From Knoellia flava TL1 (GTDB lineage: Bacteria; Actinomycetota; Actinomycetes; Actinomycetales; Dermatophilaceae): a DNA stretch of 64,000 nt. Shown here one piece after another: positions 33,547-44,769 of the stretch. Under the pieces are notes generated by a model, which worked only from the letters and a program-made list of their open reading frames with translations, was not told where the DNA came from and ran no database searches. Made by a program: the position numbers and the translations under genes. Position 1 is the stretch's first letter. Each line of letters opens with the position of its first letter. The stretch is taken from assembly GCF_000768675.1 (NCBI RefSeq), contig NZ_AVPI01000056.1:62001-126000 (forward strand). The letters are read 5' to 3'.

Positions 33547-35004
33547 ATGGCGAAGACCACCCTGCTCGGCGTGCACCTGGCGGCGCTCGCGCTCGGCGTC
33601 GCCGTGACCGGAGCCGCGACCGCGGCACCGAGCGCGGCCACGACCACCACGACCAGCACGACCACCACCGCCGCGGCCGCCGGCCCGGACCTCTCGGTGA
33701 CCAACACCCAGGCCCACCTCACCCAGCTCCAGTCGATCGCCAACGCCAACGGCGGCAACCGCGGCACCGGCCGTCCCGGCTACGCCGCGTCGGTCAGCTG
33801 GGTCAAGGGCAAGCTCGACGCGGCGGGCTGGACGACGACGGTCCAGAGCTTCTCGACGTCGTCCGGCACCTCCTCGAACCTCATCGCGGAGTGGCCGGCG
33901 GGTGACCCCAACCATGTCGTCATGCTCGGCGGCCACCTCGACAGCGTCGCCAACGGTGCCGGCATCAACGACAACGGCTCCGGCAGCGCCGGCGTCCTCG
34001 AGGCTGCCCTTGCGTATGCCGCGAGCGGCCAGACCGCGAAGAACCGGGTGCGCGTGGCGTTCTGGGGAGCCGAGGAGCTCGGGCTGCTCGGCTCGAAGCA
34101 CTACATGAGCACGCTGCCCACGGCCGACAAGGACAGGATCGAGGCCTACCTCAACGTCGACATGATCGGCTCGCCCAACCCGGGCTACTTCGTCTACAAC
34201 GACAACCCGGCCGGCAACGGCGCGCGCGACGAGCTCACGAGCTGGTACGCGTCCAAGGGGATCCCGTGGGAGTACATCGACGTGCAGGGTCGCAGCGACC
34301 ACGCCGCCTTCCGCTCCTACGGCATCCCCACGGCCGGCATCTTCAGCGGTGCCGAGTCGCTCAAGACGTCGAGCCAGGCGCAGAAGTGGGGCGGCACCGC
34401 GGGGCGGGCGTTCGACCCGTGCTACCACTCCTCGTGCGACACGACGTCGAACATCAACGTCACCGCGCTCGACCGTGGCGTCGACGTCATCGGCCACATG
34501 CTGTGGCTGTATGCCGCGAAGGACTTCGGCACGGCGCCGCAGCCGGGTGGCAACCTGCTCCAGAACCCGGGCTTCGAGTCAGGTGCGGTGAGCTGGACCG
34601 GCACCGCTGGGCCGATCACGAACAACAGCGGTCGCCCGGCGCGCACCGGCACGTGGAAGGCCTGGCTCGGCGGCAACGGCTCGACGTCGACCGAGACGGT
34701 GCAGCAGTCGGTCGCCATCCCGTCGACGGCGACCTCGGCGACCCTGTCGTTCTGGCTCCGCTCGGACACGGCAGAGACCGGGAGCACGGTCTACGACACG
34801 ATGCGCGTCCAGGTCGTCGACGGCTCGACGACCTCCACGCTGGCGACGTACTCCAACGTCGGGACGAGCACGACCTGGAGCCAGAAGACGTTCGACGTCA
34901 CGGCATACAGGGGCAAGACGGCCACGGTGAGGTTCCTCCTCAGCGAGGACTCCTCGCTGCAGACGTCCTTCGTCGTCGACGACACCTCGCTCGCCACGAG
35001 CTGA
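33547..35004 (+). CDS. Secreted M28-family aminopeptidase with the same C-terminal domain
   Basis: Zinc aminopeptidase of the Streptomyces griseus type, 485 residues. After a signal peptide and a Thr-rich stretch, the catalytic domain shows metal ligands H130 (GGHLDSV), D142 (GINDNGSG), E176/E177 (GAEELGLLGS) and Asp in LNVDMIGS, plus a late His in CYHSSCD. The last 150 residues repeat the NPGFESG-type domain of the M4 neighbour with very few changes. AAGGA lies 7 nt upstream. It probably releases free amino acids from peptides made by the M4 enzyme. Confidence 0.92.
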   Translation: MAKTTLLGVHLAALALGVAVTGAATAAPSAATTTTTSTTTTAAAAGPDLSVTNTQAHLTQLQSIANANGGNRGTGRPGYAASVSWVKGKLDAAGWTTTVQSFSTSSGTSSNLIAEWPAGDPNHVVMLGGHLDSVANGAGINDNGSGSAGVLEAALAYAASGQTAKNRVRVAFWGAEELGLLGSKHYMSTLPTADKDRIEAYLNVDMIGSPNPGYFVYNDNPAGNGARDELTSWYASKGIPWEYIDVQGRSDHAAFRSYGIPTAGIFSGAESLKTSSQAQKWGGTAGRAFDPCYHSSCDTTSNINVTALDRGVDVIGHMLWLYAAKDFGTAPQPGGNLLQNPGFESGAVSWTGTAGPITNNSGRPARTGTWKAWLGGNGSTSTETVQQSVAIPSTATSATLSFWLRSDTAETGSTVYDTMRVQVVDGSTTSTLATYSNVGTSTTWSQKTFDVTAYRGKTATVRFLLSEDSSLQTSFVVDDTSLATS

Positions 35005-35016
35005 GGCCACGAACGG

Positions 35017-35052
35017 CGATGGGCCGGCACACCTCCGGGTGCCGGCCCATCG
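35017..35052. terminator. Bidirectional terminator between the M28 gene and the ABC permease
   Basis: Perfect 14-bp stem (35017-35030 with 35039-35052) and 8-nt loop between convergent genes. Confidence 0.8.
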
Positions 35053-35075
35053 TCCTGCCCGGGGGCGGTGCGGAG

Positions 35076-35855
35076 TCAGTCGGACCAGCGGAACCAGCGC
35101 GCCGCAGCCGCGCCCGAGCCGACCGTCCACGCAGCGAGCACGAGCCACTGGGTCAGCGGCCACCCGCCCTCGACGAGCGAGAGGCGCAGGCCGTCGCCCA
35201 GGGCTCCGGAGGGCAGCAGCCTCGCGAGCGACGTGAGGGCGTCGGGCAGGCGGTCGGTCGGGAGGAGGACACCGAGTCCGAGGAGGAGGACCCACACGAG
35301 GTTCGCGAGCGCGAGCACGCCCTCGGCGCGCACGGTGCCGGCGAGCAGCATGGCAAGGGCAAGGAATGCCGCCGCCCCGAGGACGACCGTGACGACCGCG
35401 GGGACCACGCCGACGAGCTCCGGTCGCCACCCGAGGAAGGCGGCCATCGACCCGAGGGCGACGACCTGGAGCGTGATGACCGCGCCGACGGCTCCGAGCT
35501 TGCCGACGAGGAGCCCCTCGCGTCCGAGCGGGCTCACCCCGAGGAAGCGCAGGACGCCGTGCCGCCGGTCGAAGCCGGTGGCGATGGCCTGTCCGGTGAA
35601 CGCGGTCGAGACGACGGCGAGGGCGAGGACACCCGCGGTCGCGAGGTCGATGCGACGGCCGGGTCCGAGGTCGGGCACGTCGGTGAGCGAGAGCGCGAGC
35701 AGGGCCAGGGCGGGCAGGACGAGGGCCACGAGGAGCTGCTCGCCGTGACGGAGGATCGTCGCGGTCTCGAAGGCGGCCTGCGCGAGCCAGCGCCGCCCGG
35801 CGGAGGCGGGCGCGGCCGGACCGGTGGGACGCGCCGGGCTCGGCCGGGCGGTCAC
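35076..35855 (-). CDS. ABC-2 type transporter permease
   Basis: Membrane half of an ABC-2 exporter, 259 residues with about six hydrophobic segments after a Pro/Ala-rich cytoplasmic start. The conserved region FDRRHGVLRFLGVSPLGREGLLVGKL follows the second helix, as in drug and antibiotic exporters. It overlaps the ATPase gene by 4 bp. The substrate is unknown. Confidence 0.87.
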   Translation of the reverse strand: MTARPSPARPTGPAAPASAGRRWLAQAAFETATILRHGEQLLVALVLPALALLALSLTDVPDLGPGRRIDLATAGVLALAVVSTAFTGQAIATGFDRRHGVLRFLGVSPLGREGLLVGKLGAVGAVITLQVVALGSMAAFLGWRPELVGVVPAVVTVVLGAAAFLALAMLLAGTVRAEGVLALANLVWVLLLGLGVLLPTDRLPDALTSLARLLPSGALGDGLRLSLVEGGWPLTQWLVLAAWTVGSGAAAARWFRWSD

Positions 35856-36556
35856 CGGCGGCCACCCGAGGTGAGGGCGAAGTAGCGCTCCTCGAGCGGA
35901 CGGCCGTCACGCACCTCGTCGAGCGAGCCCTCGGCGACGACCCGACCGCGGCTCATGATGACGACGTGGTCGGCCAGCCGCTCGGCCTCCTCGAACGAGT
36001 GCGTCGTGACGACGACGGCCGCCTCGCCGGCGGTCTCGCGGACGAGGTCCCAGACCTCGAGGCGCGCGTGCGGGTCCAGTCCTGCGGTCGGCTCGTCGAG
36101 GAAGGCGACCTCGGGGCGTCCGACGAGGGCGGCGGCGAGCGCCACCCGCTGGCGCTCGCCCCCCGAGAGCCGGCGGATCGACCGGTCGGCGACGCGACCG
36201 AGGTCGAGGCGCTCGACGAGCCCGGCGACGTCGGCGGGGGAGGCGTGGAGCCGGGCGACGTGGTCGAGCAGCCGCCGGGCGCTCGTCGTCACCGGGAGCC
36301 CGCCGTCCTGGAGCATGACCCCGACGCGCGCCCGGTGCTCGGCGGGTGCGCGCCACGGGTCCGACCCGAGCACCCGGGCCGTGCCGGCAGTCGGTCGCTG
36401 CAGGCCCTCGAGGCACTCCATCGTCGTCGTCTTGCCGGCGCCGTTGGGTCCGAGGACCGCCGTCACCGCGCCCGACCGGGCGCTCCAGCTCGCGTCGTCG
36501 ACGGCGCGCACCGCGCCGATGTCGCGGCGCAGACCGACGACCTCGACTGCAGACAC
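35852..36556 (-). CDS. ABC-2 transporter ATP-binding protein
   Basis: ATPase partner of the downstream permease, 234 residues. Walker A GPNGAGKTTTMECLEGL is near residue 38, signature RLSGGERQRVALAAAL near 135, Walker B VAFLDEPTAGLDP and the His loop TTHSFEEAERL follow. I chose GTG 36556 (MSAVEVVGLRR), 7 nt after a TAGGAT box; ATG 36565 overlaps that box. It is divergent from psd with overlapping -10 elements. Confidence 0.9.
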   Translation of the reverse strand: MSAVEVVGLRRDIGAVRAVDDASWSARSGAVTAVLGPNGAGKTTTMECLEGLQRPTAGTARVLGSDPWRAPAEHRARVGVMLQDGGLPVTTSARRLLDHVARLHASPADVAGLVERLDLGRVADRSIRRLSGGERQRVALAAALVGRPEVAFLDEPTAGLDPHARLEVWDLVRETAGEAAVVVTTHSFEEAERLADHVVIMSRGRVVAEGSLDEVRDGRPLEERYFALTSGGRR

Positions 36557-36563
36557 GGCGCAC

Positions 36564-36573
36564 ATCCTAGGCT
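36564..36573. promoter_or_regulatory. Overlapping divergent -10 boxes (ABC-2 operon and psd)
   Basis: ATCCTAGGCT holds TAGGAT on the minus strand (36564-36569) and TAGGCT on the plus strand (36568-36573), sharing the central TA. Confidence 0.5.
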
Positions 36574-36599
36574 GGGGCTCTCCCGACCCAAGGAGTCCC

Positions 36600-37277
36600 A
36601 TGGTCACCATCGACCGCGAGGCCGCCCCGGCCACCGCCGTCGCTGCCGTTCCCGCCCTCGTCGCCGCGCTTGCGGGACGCCGTGGGACCGCACTCGCCCT
36701 CGCGGCCCTCCCGGCCGCGGTCGCGCTCTTCTTCCGTGACCCCGACCGGACCCCCGACCGCCCCGTGGCGGGCGCCCCCGACGACGTCGACTCGGTCCTC
36801 TCGCCCGCGGACGGCAAGGTCATGTATGCCGGCCCCGGCCAGGAGGGCGTCGCCCCGGAGGGGGAGTGGCAGCAGGTGAGCATCTTCCTGTCCGCGTTCG
36901 ACGTGCACATCAACCGCGCCCCCTACGGCGGCCGGCTCCGTGAGGTGACCTACCGGCCCGGGAAGTGGCTCGCGGCATACAGCCACGAGAGCGCCCACCT
37001 CAACGAGCGCACCGACCTCGTCGTCGACCGTGAGGTCGACGGCGTGACGCGCACCGTCCACTTCCGCCAGATCGTCGGCCTCATGGCCCGGCGGGTCGTC
37101 ACGCGGGTCGCCGCGGGCGACGAGATCGCGACCGGCCAGCGGATCGGACTCATGAAGTTCGGGTCGCGGATGGACGTCTTCGTCCCCACCGACGCCGAGC
37201 TGCTCGTCGAGGCAGGTGCCCGCGTCGTCGCCGGTGAGACGGTCATCGCCCGATGGCCCTCCGGTCCACGGGCATGA
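36600..37277 (+). CDS. psd: Phosphatidylserine decarboxylase
   Basis: Converts phosphatidylserine to phosphatidylethanolamine at the membrane. The 225 residues fit the short actinobacterial/archaeal type. After a hydrophobic N-terminal segment come VLSPADGKVMYAG, FLSAFDVHINRAPYGG and the self-cleavage site GSRMD near residue 197, where Ser would become the pyruvoyl cofactor. AGGAG lies 6 nt before the ATG. It overlaps pssA by 4 bp. Confidence 0.95.
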   Translation: MVTIDREAAPATAVAAVPALVAALAGRRGTALALAALPAAVALFFRDPDRTPDRPVAGAPDDVDSVLSPADGKVMYAGPGQEGVAPEGEWQQVSIFLSAFDVHINRAPYGGRLREVTYRPGKWLAAYSHESAHLNERTDLVVDREVDGVTRTVHFRQIVGLMARRVVTRVAAGDEIATGQRIGLMKFGSRMDVFVPTDAELLVEAGARVVAGETVIARWPSGPRA

Positions 37278-38173
37278 GCGACGACGGCTCAGGGCGCAAG
37301 CGGCGCTTCGACCGCTGGCGCCTCGTCTCGCCGACCGGTGCCGAGGTCGTCTCGCTGCGCCAGCTGAGCAAGCGTGAGCGGCTGCGGGTCACCGCGCCGA
37401 CGATCTTCACGATCATCAACATGATGGCCGGCCTGTCCTCGGTCCTGCTCGCCTTCCGCGGCCAGTTCACCGTGGCGGCGATCCTCATCGCGGTGTCGAT
37501 CATCATGGACATCGCCGACGGTGGCGTCGCTCGACTCGTCGGCGCCACGTCCCCCTTCGGTCTGCAGATGGACTCGCTGGCCGACCTCATCGCGTTCGGC
37601 TTCGCCCCGGCGGTGCTCGTGCACACGTGGGCGCTGCCGGACTACCCCGTCCTCTCCTGGCTCGCCGCCTTCTTCTGGCTGGCGTGTGCGGCGTTCCGGC
37701 TCGCGCGGTTCAACGTCACGGTCGACCCGACGGCCGACAAGCGCTACTTCGTCGGCCTCCCCAGCCCGGCGGCGGCGTCCGTCGTCATGGCGACGATCTT
37801 CGCCCTCAACCAGCCGGACGCCGGGGGCTACGACACCTCGCTCATCGTCCCCGTGCTCGTGAGCTTCGTCCCGGCGGTGCTCATGGTGACGTCGATCCGG
37901 TTCCGGTCCTTCCGCAACCTGCTCGCACCGTCGACCCCCCAGGCCTGGGTCGTCACGGGCGTCGTCGTCGTCGCCGTCGTCGTCGGTCTCGTCCTGAACC
38001 CGGGACTGACGGGGCTCGTCATCGCCTACGGCTACGTCCTCCAGGCTCCGCTGGGGGTGCTCACCGCCCCGATCCGGGAGCGCCTCTTCGGGAGCGACGC
38101 GGTCGCACCGCGGCGCCAGCGGATGCCTTCGGTCTTCCTCCCCGACACCGACACCGGCGACGACCCCGTCTGA
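37274..38173 (+). CDS. pssA: CDP-diacylglycerol-serine O-phosphatidyltransferase
   Basis: Makes phosphatidylserine, the substrate of Psd. Membrane protein of 299 residues carrying the CDP-alcohol phosphotransferase motif DGGVARLVGATSPFGLQMDSLAD (all Asp, Gly, Ala and Arg positions intact) followed by several helices. The ATG overlaps the psd stop as ATGA. An upstream in-frame start within psd would add seven residues without support. Confidence 0.95.
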   Translation: MSDDGSGRKRRFDRWRLVSPTGAEVVSLRQLSKRERLRVTAPTIFTIINMMAGLSSVLLAFRGQFTVAAILIAVSIIMDIADGGVARLVGATSPFGLQMDSLADLIAFGFAPAVLVHTWALPDYPVLSWLAAFFWLACAAFRLARFNVTVDPTADKRYFVGLPSPAAASVVMATIFALNQPDAGGYDTSLIVPVLVSFVPAVLMVTSIRFRSFRNLLAPSTPQAWVVTGVVVVAVVVGLVLNPGLTGLVIAYGYVLQAPLGVLTAPIRERLFGSDAVAPRRQRMPSVFLPDTDTGDDPV

Positions 38174-38340
38174 GCGCTGCGTCGCCGTCGGTCAGTGGTG
38201 GGTCGGCTCCAGAAGGGTCCGCATCACCCCCAACGACCACGGGAGTGGACAGAGCGACTGATCCGAGCTCGGTTCCGGGAGCAGAATCGAGGGGTGGAGA
38301 CCCAGCCCACGCCACTGGGCGACGAGCACATGGTGACCTT
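38174..38340. other. Non-coding spacer before the LuxR remnant
   Basis: No convincing start or domain is found in the 167 bp after pssA. It may be the decayed front part of the regulator gene that follows, but no receiver-domain sequence can be recognised. Confidence 0.4.
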
Positions 38341-38604
38341 CACCCCGTGCTCGTTCGGCCGCATGTTCTCGCCGGACTGCTCGCGGGTGAGACCTACGCC
38401 CAGATCGCCGCACGCCTCTTCATCACCGACAAGACCGTGAGCACCCATGTGTCGCACGTGCTGCGCAAGACCGGCACGTCGAGCCGGGTCGAGCTCGCCG
38501 ACTTCGTGAGGCGCGGGCAGGACGGCAGGTCCGGCGCCGAGGGTGGCGCGGCGACGACCGGGCCGACATCTCAGGGGGTCGGGGAGGCCTTCTCAGGGGA
38601 GTAG
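38341..38604 (+). pseudogene. Remnant of a LuxR-type response regulator (HTH only)
   Basis: In frame here are VLAGLLAGETYAQIAARLF and ITDKTVSTHVSHVLRKTG, then SSRVELADFVRRG. These are the helix-turn-helix of a NarL/LuxR-type regulator. The family start (LTxREREV) is degraded to LHPVLVRPH, no receiver domain precedes it, and no start codon with a ribosome site fits. It is therefore a decayed gene end. A functional stand-alone HTH is possible but less likely. Confidence 0.7.
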
Positions 38605-38673
38605 CCGGATGTGGGTGGGCAGGACCCAACCGCACGGTGGAGGTGCTCGACCACTCACCTCCGGAGGACTCCC

Positions 38674-38922
38674 ATGAATGTCCGCACTTCGGTTGCCGGT
38701 CGTGTGACGACGGTGCTCTGCACCGCGACCACCGCCCTCCTCCCGCTCTGCTCGGCCGCACAGCACAGTGCCGCTCACGACGACGGGTCACCTCGCGCCA
38801 TCGTCCGGTCCGTCGACGCCCTGACGCCGCGATGTCCCCTCGCTCGGGTTGGCGAGACCTACGTCCGGTGTGACGACCTCACCGAGAACGGGGTCCGCGC
38901 CTCCTCGCGTGTGCCGGGGTGA
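38674..38922 (+). CDS. Small secreted protein of unknown function
   Basis: An 82-residue product starting MNVRTSVAGRV, with a signal-peptide-like stretch (VLCTATTALLPLCSAAQ, cleavage likely near residue 30). The mature part is short, polar and has two or three Cys (RCPLA, VRCDD) that could form a disulfide. GGAGGA lies 5 nt before the ATG, which is the best support for translation. I do not recognise a family. Confidence 0.5.
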   Translation: MNVRTSVAGRVTTVLCTATTALLPLCSAAQHSAAHDDGSPRAIVRSVDALTPRCPLARVGETYVRCDDLTENGVRASSRVPG

Positions 38923-38987
38923 TGGGCTCAGGCAGACGTGGCGCACACTAAGGCTCACCTTTGTTTCCCTCTGTCACGGCATTTACG

Positions 38988-38993
38988 TAACAT
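38988..38993 (+). promoter_or_regulatory. Candidate -10 box of the suf operon
   Basis: TAACAT, 7 nt before the GTG of sufR, in a short AT-richer stretch; probably leaderless. Confidence 0.5.
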
Positions 38994-39000
38994 TGTCGTT

Positions 39001-39738
39001 GTGAATATCCCGGTCGGCACCGTGGTGCCCCACACGCTCGAGTCGCGCACGCGCGACCGGGTGCTGCGGGTCATCGGGGAGCGCGGCCCGGTGACGGCCA
39101 CCGCGCTGGCCGACGAGCTGGGGCTCACGGTCCCGGCAGTGCGCCGCCACCTCGACAACCTCGGCGAGTCGCGCCTCATCGAGGAGCGCGAGGCGACGAG
39201 CTCGACGAGCCGCGGTCGCGGTCGTCCCGCGCGGGCCTACGTCCTCAGCGAGGGCGGCCACCAGTCGCTCGACTCCGACTACGACCACCTCGCCACCGAG
39301 GCGCTCCGGTTCCTCTCGACCGAGGCGGGTGATGACGCGGTCCGCCGCTTCGCCGAGTCCCGCGTCGGTTCCCTCGAGGAGCGGTATGCCGTCGAGCTGG
39401 CCGCCGCCGGGCCCGACACCGAGGCGCGGGTCCAGGCCCTCGTCGCCGCGCTGACGCGCGACGGCTTCGCCGCCTCCGCCCGCCCCGTCGGTGACCCCAA
39501 GGCCACCGCAAGAGGCAGCGCGACCGGGCTGTCCGGCATACAGCTGTGCCAGGGGCACTGCCCCGTCCAGCACGTCGCCCGGGAATTTCCCCAGTTCTGT
39601 GACGCTGAAACCGACGCGTTCTCGCGGCTGCTCGGCGTCCACGTCCAACGTCTCGCCACCCTGGCGCAGGGCGATCACGTGTGCACGACGTTCGTCCCCA
39701 CCAAGCCTGAGCCTTCAACAGAAAGGTCTTCGCGATGA
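39001..39738 (+). CDS. sufR: Iron-sulfur cluster-sensing repressor SufR
   Basis: Regulator of the suf operon, 245 residues. The N-terminal winged HTH ([23 protein letters not shown]) binds DNA. The C-terminal Cys pattern C-x3-C-x12-C-x27-C (in [23 protein letters not shown]) matches that of the mycobacterial 4Fe-4S SufR. GTG 39001 starts 7 nt after the -10 box. It overlaps sufB by 4 bp, so it would repress its own operon when clusters are plentiful. Confidence 0.92.
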   Translation: MNIPVGTVVPHTLESRTRDRVLRVIGERGPVTATALADELGLTVPAVRRHLDNLGESRLIEEREATSSTSRGRGRPARAYVLSEGGHQSLDSDYDHLATEALRFLSTEAGDDAVRRFAESRVGSLEERYAVELAAAGPDTEARVQALVAALTRDGFAASARPVGDPKATARGSATGLSGIQLCQGHCPVQHVAREFPQFCDAETDAFSRLLGVHVQRLATLAQGDHVCTTFVPTKPEPSTERSSR

Positions 39739-41153
39739 GCACCATCGAGGAGCTGAACCCGGGTCTGAAGGACCTGGGCCGCTACGAGTACGGCTGGGCC
39801 GACAGCGACAGCGCCGGCTCGACCGCCCGCCGTGGGCTCAACGAGGAGGTCGTCCTCGACATCTCGCGGCGCAAGAACGAGCCGCAGTGGATGGAGGACC
39901 TGCGCCTGAAGTCGCTGCGCCTCTTCGGCAAGAAGCCGATGCCGACGTGGGGGAGCGACCTCACCGGCATCGACTTCCAGAACATCAAGTACTTCGTGAA
40001 GTCGACCGAGAAGCAGGCCACCTCCTGGGAGGACCTGCCCGAGGACATCAAGGCGACCTACGACCGGCTGGGCATCCCCGAGGCCGAGAAGCAGCGTCTC
40101 GTCGCCGGTGTCGCCGCGCAGTACGAGTCCGAGGTCGTCTACCACCAGATCCGCGAGGACCTGGAGGAGAAGGGCGTCATCTTCGTCGACACCGACACGG
40201 GCCTGCGCGAGCACGAGGACCTCTTCCGCGAGTACTTCGCGTCGGTCATCCCGGCCGGTGACAACAAGTTCGCCTCGCTCAACACCGCCGTGTGGTCGGG
40301 TGGCTCGTTCATCTACGTCCCGCCGGGCGTCCACGTCGACATCCCGCTCCAGGCCTACTTCCGGATCAACACCGAGAACATGGGCCAGTTCGAGCGGACG
40401 CTCATCATCGCCGACGAGGGCTCCTACGTGCACTACGTCGAGGGCTGCACCGCGCCGATCTACCAGTCTGACTCGCTGCACTCCGCCGTCGTCGAGATCG
40501 TCGTCAAGAAGAACGCCCGCGTGCGCTACACGACGATCCAGAACTGGTCCAACAACGTCTACAACCTCGTCACCAAGCGCGCGACCTGCGCCGAGGGCGC
40601 GACGATGGAGTGGATCGACGGCAACATCGGCTCCAAGGTGACGATGAAGTACCCCGCCGTCTTCCTCATGGGCGAGCACGCCAAGGGCGAGACGCTCTCC
40701 GTCGCCTTCGCCGGCGAGGGCCAGCACCAGGACGCCGGCTCCAAGATGGTCCACGCCGCCCCCAACACGAGCTCGACGATCGTCTCGAAGTCGGTCGCGC
40801 GTGGCGGTGGCCGCACGTCCTACCGCGGCCTCGTCCAAATCATGGAGGGCGCGCACGGCTCGAGGTCGAGCGTCGTCTGCGACGCGCTGCTCGTCGACAC
40901 GATCAGCCGCTCCGACACCTACCCCTACGTCGACATCCGCGAGGACGACGTGACGATGGGCCACGAGGCCACGGTCTCCAAGGTGTCCGAGGACCAGATG
41001 TTCTACCTCATGTCCCGAGGCATGTCCGAGACCGAGGCGATGGCGATGATCGTGCGCGGCTTCGTCGAGCCGATCGCCAAGGAGCTCCCGATGGAGTACG
41101 CCCTCGAGCTCAACCGCCTCATCGAGCTCCAGATGGAAGGAGCAGTTGGCTAA
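39735..41153 (+). CDS. sufB: Fe-S cluster assembly protein SufB
   Basis: Scaffold subunit of the SufBC2D complex, 472 residues, the usual length. Conserved segments are [51 protein letters not shown] and, near the end, [20 protein letters not shown]. The start ATG overlaps the sufR stop. SufD follows directly after the stop, with no gap. Confidence 0.97.
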   Translation: MSTIEELNPGLKDLGRYEYGWADSDSAGSTARRGLNEEVVLDISRRKNEPQWMEDLRLKSLRLFGKKPMPTWGSDLTGIDFQNIKYFVKSTEKQATSWEDLPEDIKATYDRLGIPEAEKQRLVAGVAAQYESEVVYHQIREDLEEKGVIFVDTDTGLREHEDLFREYFASVIPAGDNKFASLNTAVWSGGSFIYVPPGVHVDIPLQAYFRINTENMGQFERTLIIADEGSYVHYVEGCTAPIYQSDSLHSAVVEIVVKKNARVRYTTIQNWSNNVYNLVTKRATCAEGATMEWIDGNIGSKVTMKYPAVFLMGEHAKGETLSVAFAGEGQHQDAGSKMVHAAPNTSSTIVSKSVARGGGRTSYRGLVQIMEGAHGSRSSVVCDALLVDTISRSDTYPYVDIREDDVTMGHEATVSKVSEDQMFYLMSRGMSETEAMAMIVRGFVEPIAKELPMEYALELNRLIELQMEGAVG

Positions 41154-42329
41154 ATGAGCCTTCTGGCCCAGAAGAACCCCGCAGCGGAGGCGCACACCGA
41201 CTCCGCCGCCGCCTTCGTTCCCGACCAGTCCCGCGCCGAGCGGACGACCTCGTATGCCGTGTCGGACTTCCCGGTCCCGTCCGGCCGCGAGGAGGAGTGG
41301 CGCTTCACCCCCGTCGACCGCCTCCAGTCGCTCTTCCGCGACGAGGCGACCGGCGCGTGCCTCGAGTGGACCGAGACGCTGCCCGACGGCGTGACCCTCT
41401 CGACGATGTCCCTGCAGGACTGGCAGGCGAGTGGTGCTCCCGCCCCGGCGGACCGCGCCGCCGTCGTCGCCGCGGCCCACAGCGGGGGCGTCGGCCTCGT
41501 CGACATCCCGGCCGAGGCCGAGCTCGCCGAGCCGGTTCGGATCCGGCTCACCGGTGCCGAGCGCCAAGTCGTCCACGGCCACCTCATGGTGCGCGTCGGC
41601 CGCTTCGCCCGCGCCACCGTGATCCTCGAGCACGCCGGCCTCTCCGACTACAGCGAGATGCTCACCGTGCTCGCCGGTGACGGCTCCGAGGTCACGCTCG
41701 TCACCGTGCAGGAGTGGGACGACGAGAGCCTCCACCTCGGCCAGCACGACGTCGTCGTCGGTCGCGACGCCAAGGTCCGCCACATCGCGGTGACCCTCGG
41801 CGGCGGCATCGTCCGGCTCAACACCAACGCCTCGTATGCCGGTCCCGGCGGCTCCTTCGAGGGTCTCGGCGTCTACTTCGCCGACGCCGGCCAGCACCAG
41901 GAGCACCGCCTCTTCGTCGACCACGAGGCGCCGCACTGCCACTCGAACGTCGAGTACAAGGGCGCTCTCCAGGGCGAGACGGCCCACACGGTCTGGGTCG
42001 GCGACGTCCTCATCCGCGCTGCTGCGGAGGGCACCGACACCTACGAGCTCAACCGCAACCTCATCCTCACCGACGGCGCCCGCGCCGACTCCGTGCCCAA
42101 CCTCGAGATCGAGACCGGCGAGATCGCCGGCGCGGGTCACGCCTCGGCCACGGGTCGCTTCGACGACCAGCAGCTCTTCTACCTGCAGGCGCGTGGCATC
42201 GACGAGGACACCGCCCGTCGCCTCGTCGTGCGCGGCTTCTTCGCCTCGATCGTCGGCCGCATCGGTGTCCCCGAGGTCGAGGAGCACCTCATGGAGGCCA
42301 TCGGCCGCGAGCTGGAGGGCGCCGCGTGA
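41154..42329 (+). CDS. sufD: Fe-S cluster assembly protein SufD
   Basis: Second half of the SufB-SufD heterodimer, 391 residues, paralogous to SufB. The C-terminal part carries YKGALQGETAHTVWVGDVL, RADSVPNLEIETGEI and ARRLVVRGFFASI. The N-terminal EEEWRFTPVDRLQSLF is typical. Its ATG is in contact with the sufB TAA stop. It overlaps the Rieske ferredoxin gene by 4 bp. Confidence 0.96.
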   Translation: MSLLAQKNPAAEAHTDSAAAFVPDQSRAERTTSYAVSDFPVPSGREEEWRFTPVDRLQSLFRDEATGACLEWTETLPDGVTLSTMSLQDWQASGAPAPADRAAVVAAAHSGGVGLVDIPAEAELAEPVRIRLTGAERQVVHGHLMVRVGRFARATVILEHAGLSDYSEMLTVLAGDGSEVTLVTVQEWDDESLHLGQHDVVVGRDAKVRHIAVTLGGGIVRLNTNASYAGPGGSFEGLGVYFADAGQHQEHRLFVDHEAPHCHSNVEYKGALQGETAHTVWVGDVLIRAAAEGTDTYELNRNLILTDGARADSVPNLEIETGEIAGAGHASATGRFDDQQLFYLQARGIDEDTARRLVVRGFFASIVGRIGVPEVEEHLMEAIGRELEGAA

Positions 42330-42673
42330 GCGAGGTTCAGGAGACCGCCGCCGACTTCGTGCGCGTCTGCGCGCTCGACGAGCTCCCGACCGTTGGGGCG
42401 GCGGCAGCCGACATCGGCGGCCGGGTCGTCTCGATCGTGCGGACCGCGGACGGCGACGTCCACGCGGTCGACGACACGTGCACGCACGCCAACGTGTCCC
42501 TGTCCGAGGGCGAGCTCGACGGCTGCACCCTCGAGTGCTGGCTGCACGGGTCGCGGTTCGACCTGCGCACCGGCGACCCGTCCGGCCCGCCGGCCACCAC
42601 CCCCATCGCCGTCCACACCGTCAAGATCGAGGGTGACGACGTCTACGTCGCCCTGAACGACAACAAGAACTGA
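42326..42673 (+). CDS. Rieske-type (2Fe-2S) ferredoxin inside the suf operon
   Basis: Soluble 115-residue non-heme iron ferredoxin of the dioxygenase-ferredoxin type. Cluster motifs are C-T-H in DDTCTHANVSLSEG and C-x-x-H in ECWLHGSRFDLRTG. The GTG start overlaps the sufD stop, so it is co-translated. It may supply electrons for cluster assembly, or may be an early client; neither is shown. Confidence 0.92.
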   Translation: MSEVQETAADFVRVCALDELPTVGAAAADIGGRVVSIVRTADGDVHAVDDTCTHANVSLSEGELDGCTLECWLHGSRFDLRTGDPSGPPATTPIAVHTVKIEGDDVYVALNDNKN

Positions 42674-42682
42674 GAACTCACC

Positions 42683-44768
<2,086 letters not shown>

Positions 44769-44769
<1 letters not shown>

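Noticed and set aside
38195-38440. Small frame across the LuxR remnant starting at 38195
   Set aside because: Its product has no recognisable domain and runs out of phase with the clear helix-turn-helix sequence.
38950-38966. Possible iron box (DtxR/IdeR site) before sufR, from TAAGGCTCACCTTT
   Set aside because: Only the right half resembles the iron-box consensus; the left half does not match, so I do not call it.
39675-42287. Antisense frame of 870 codons opposite sufB and sufD
   Set aside because: Mirror of strong suf genes, no motif, no promoter or ribosome site.
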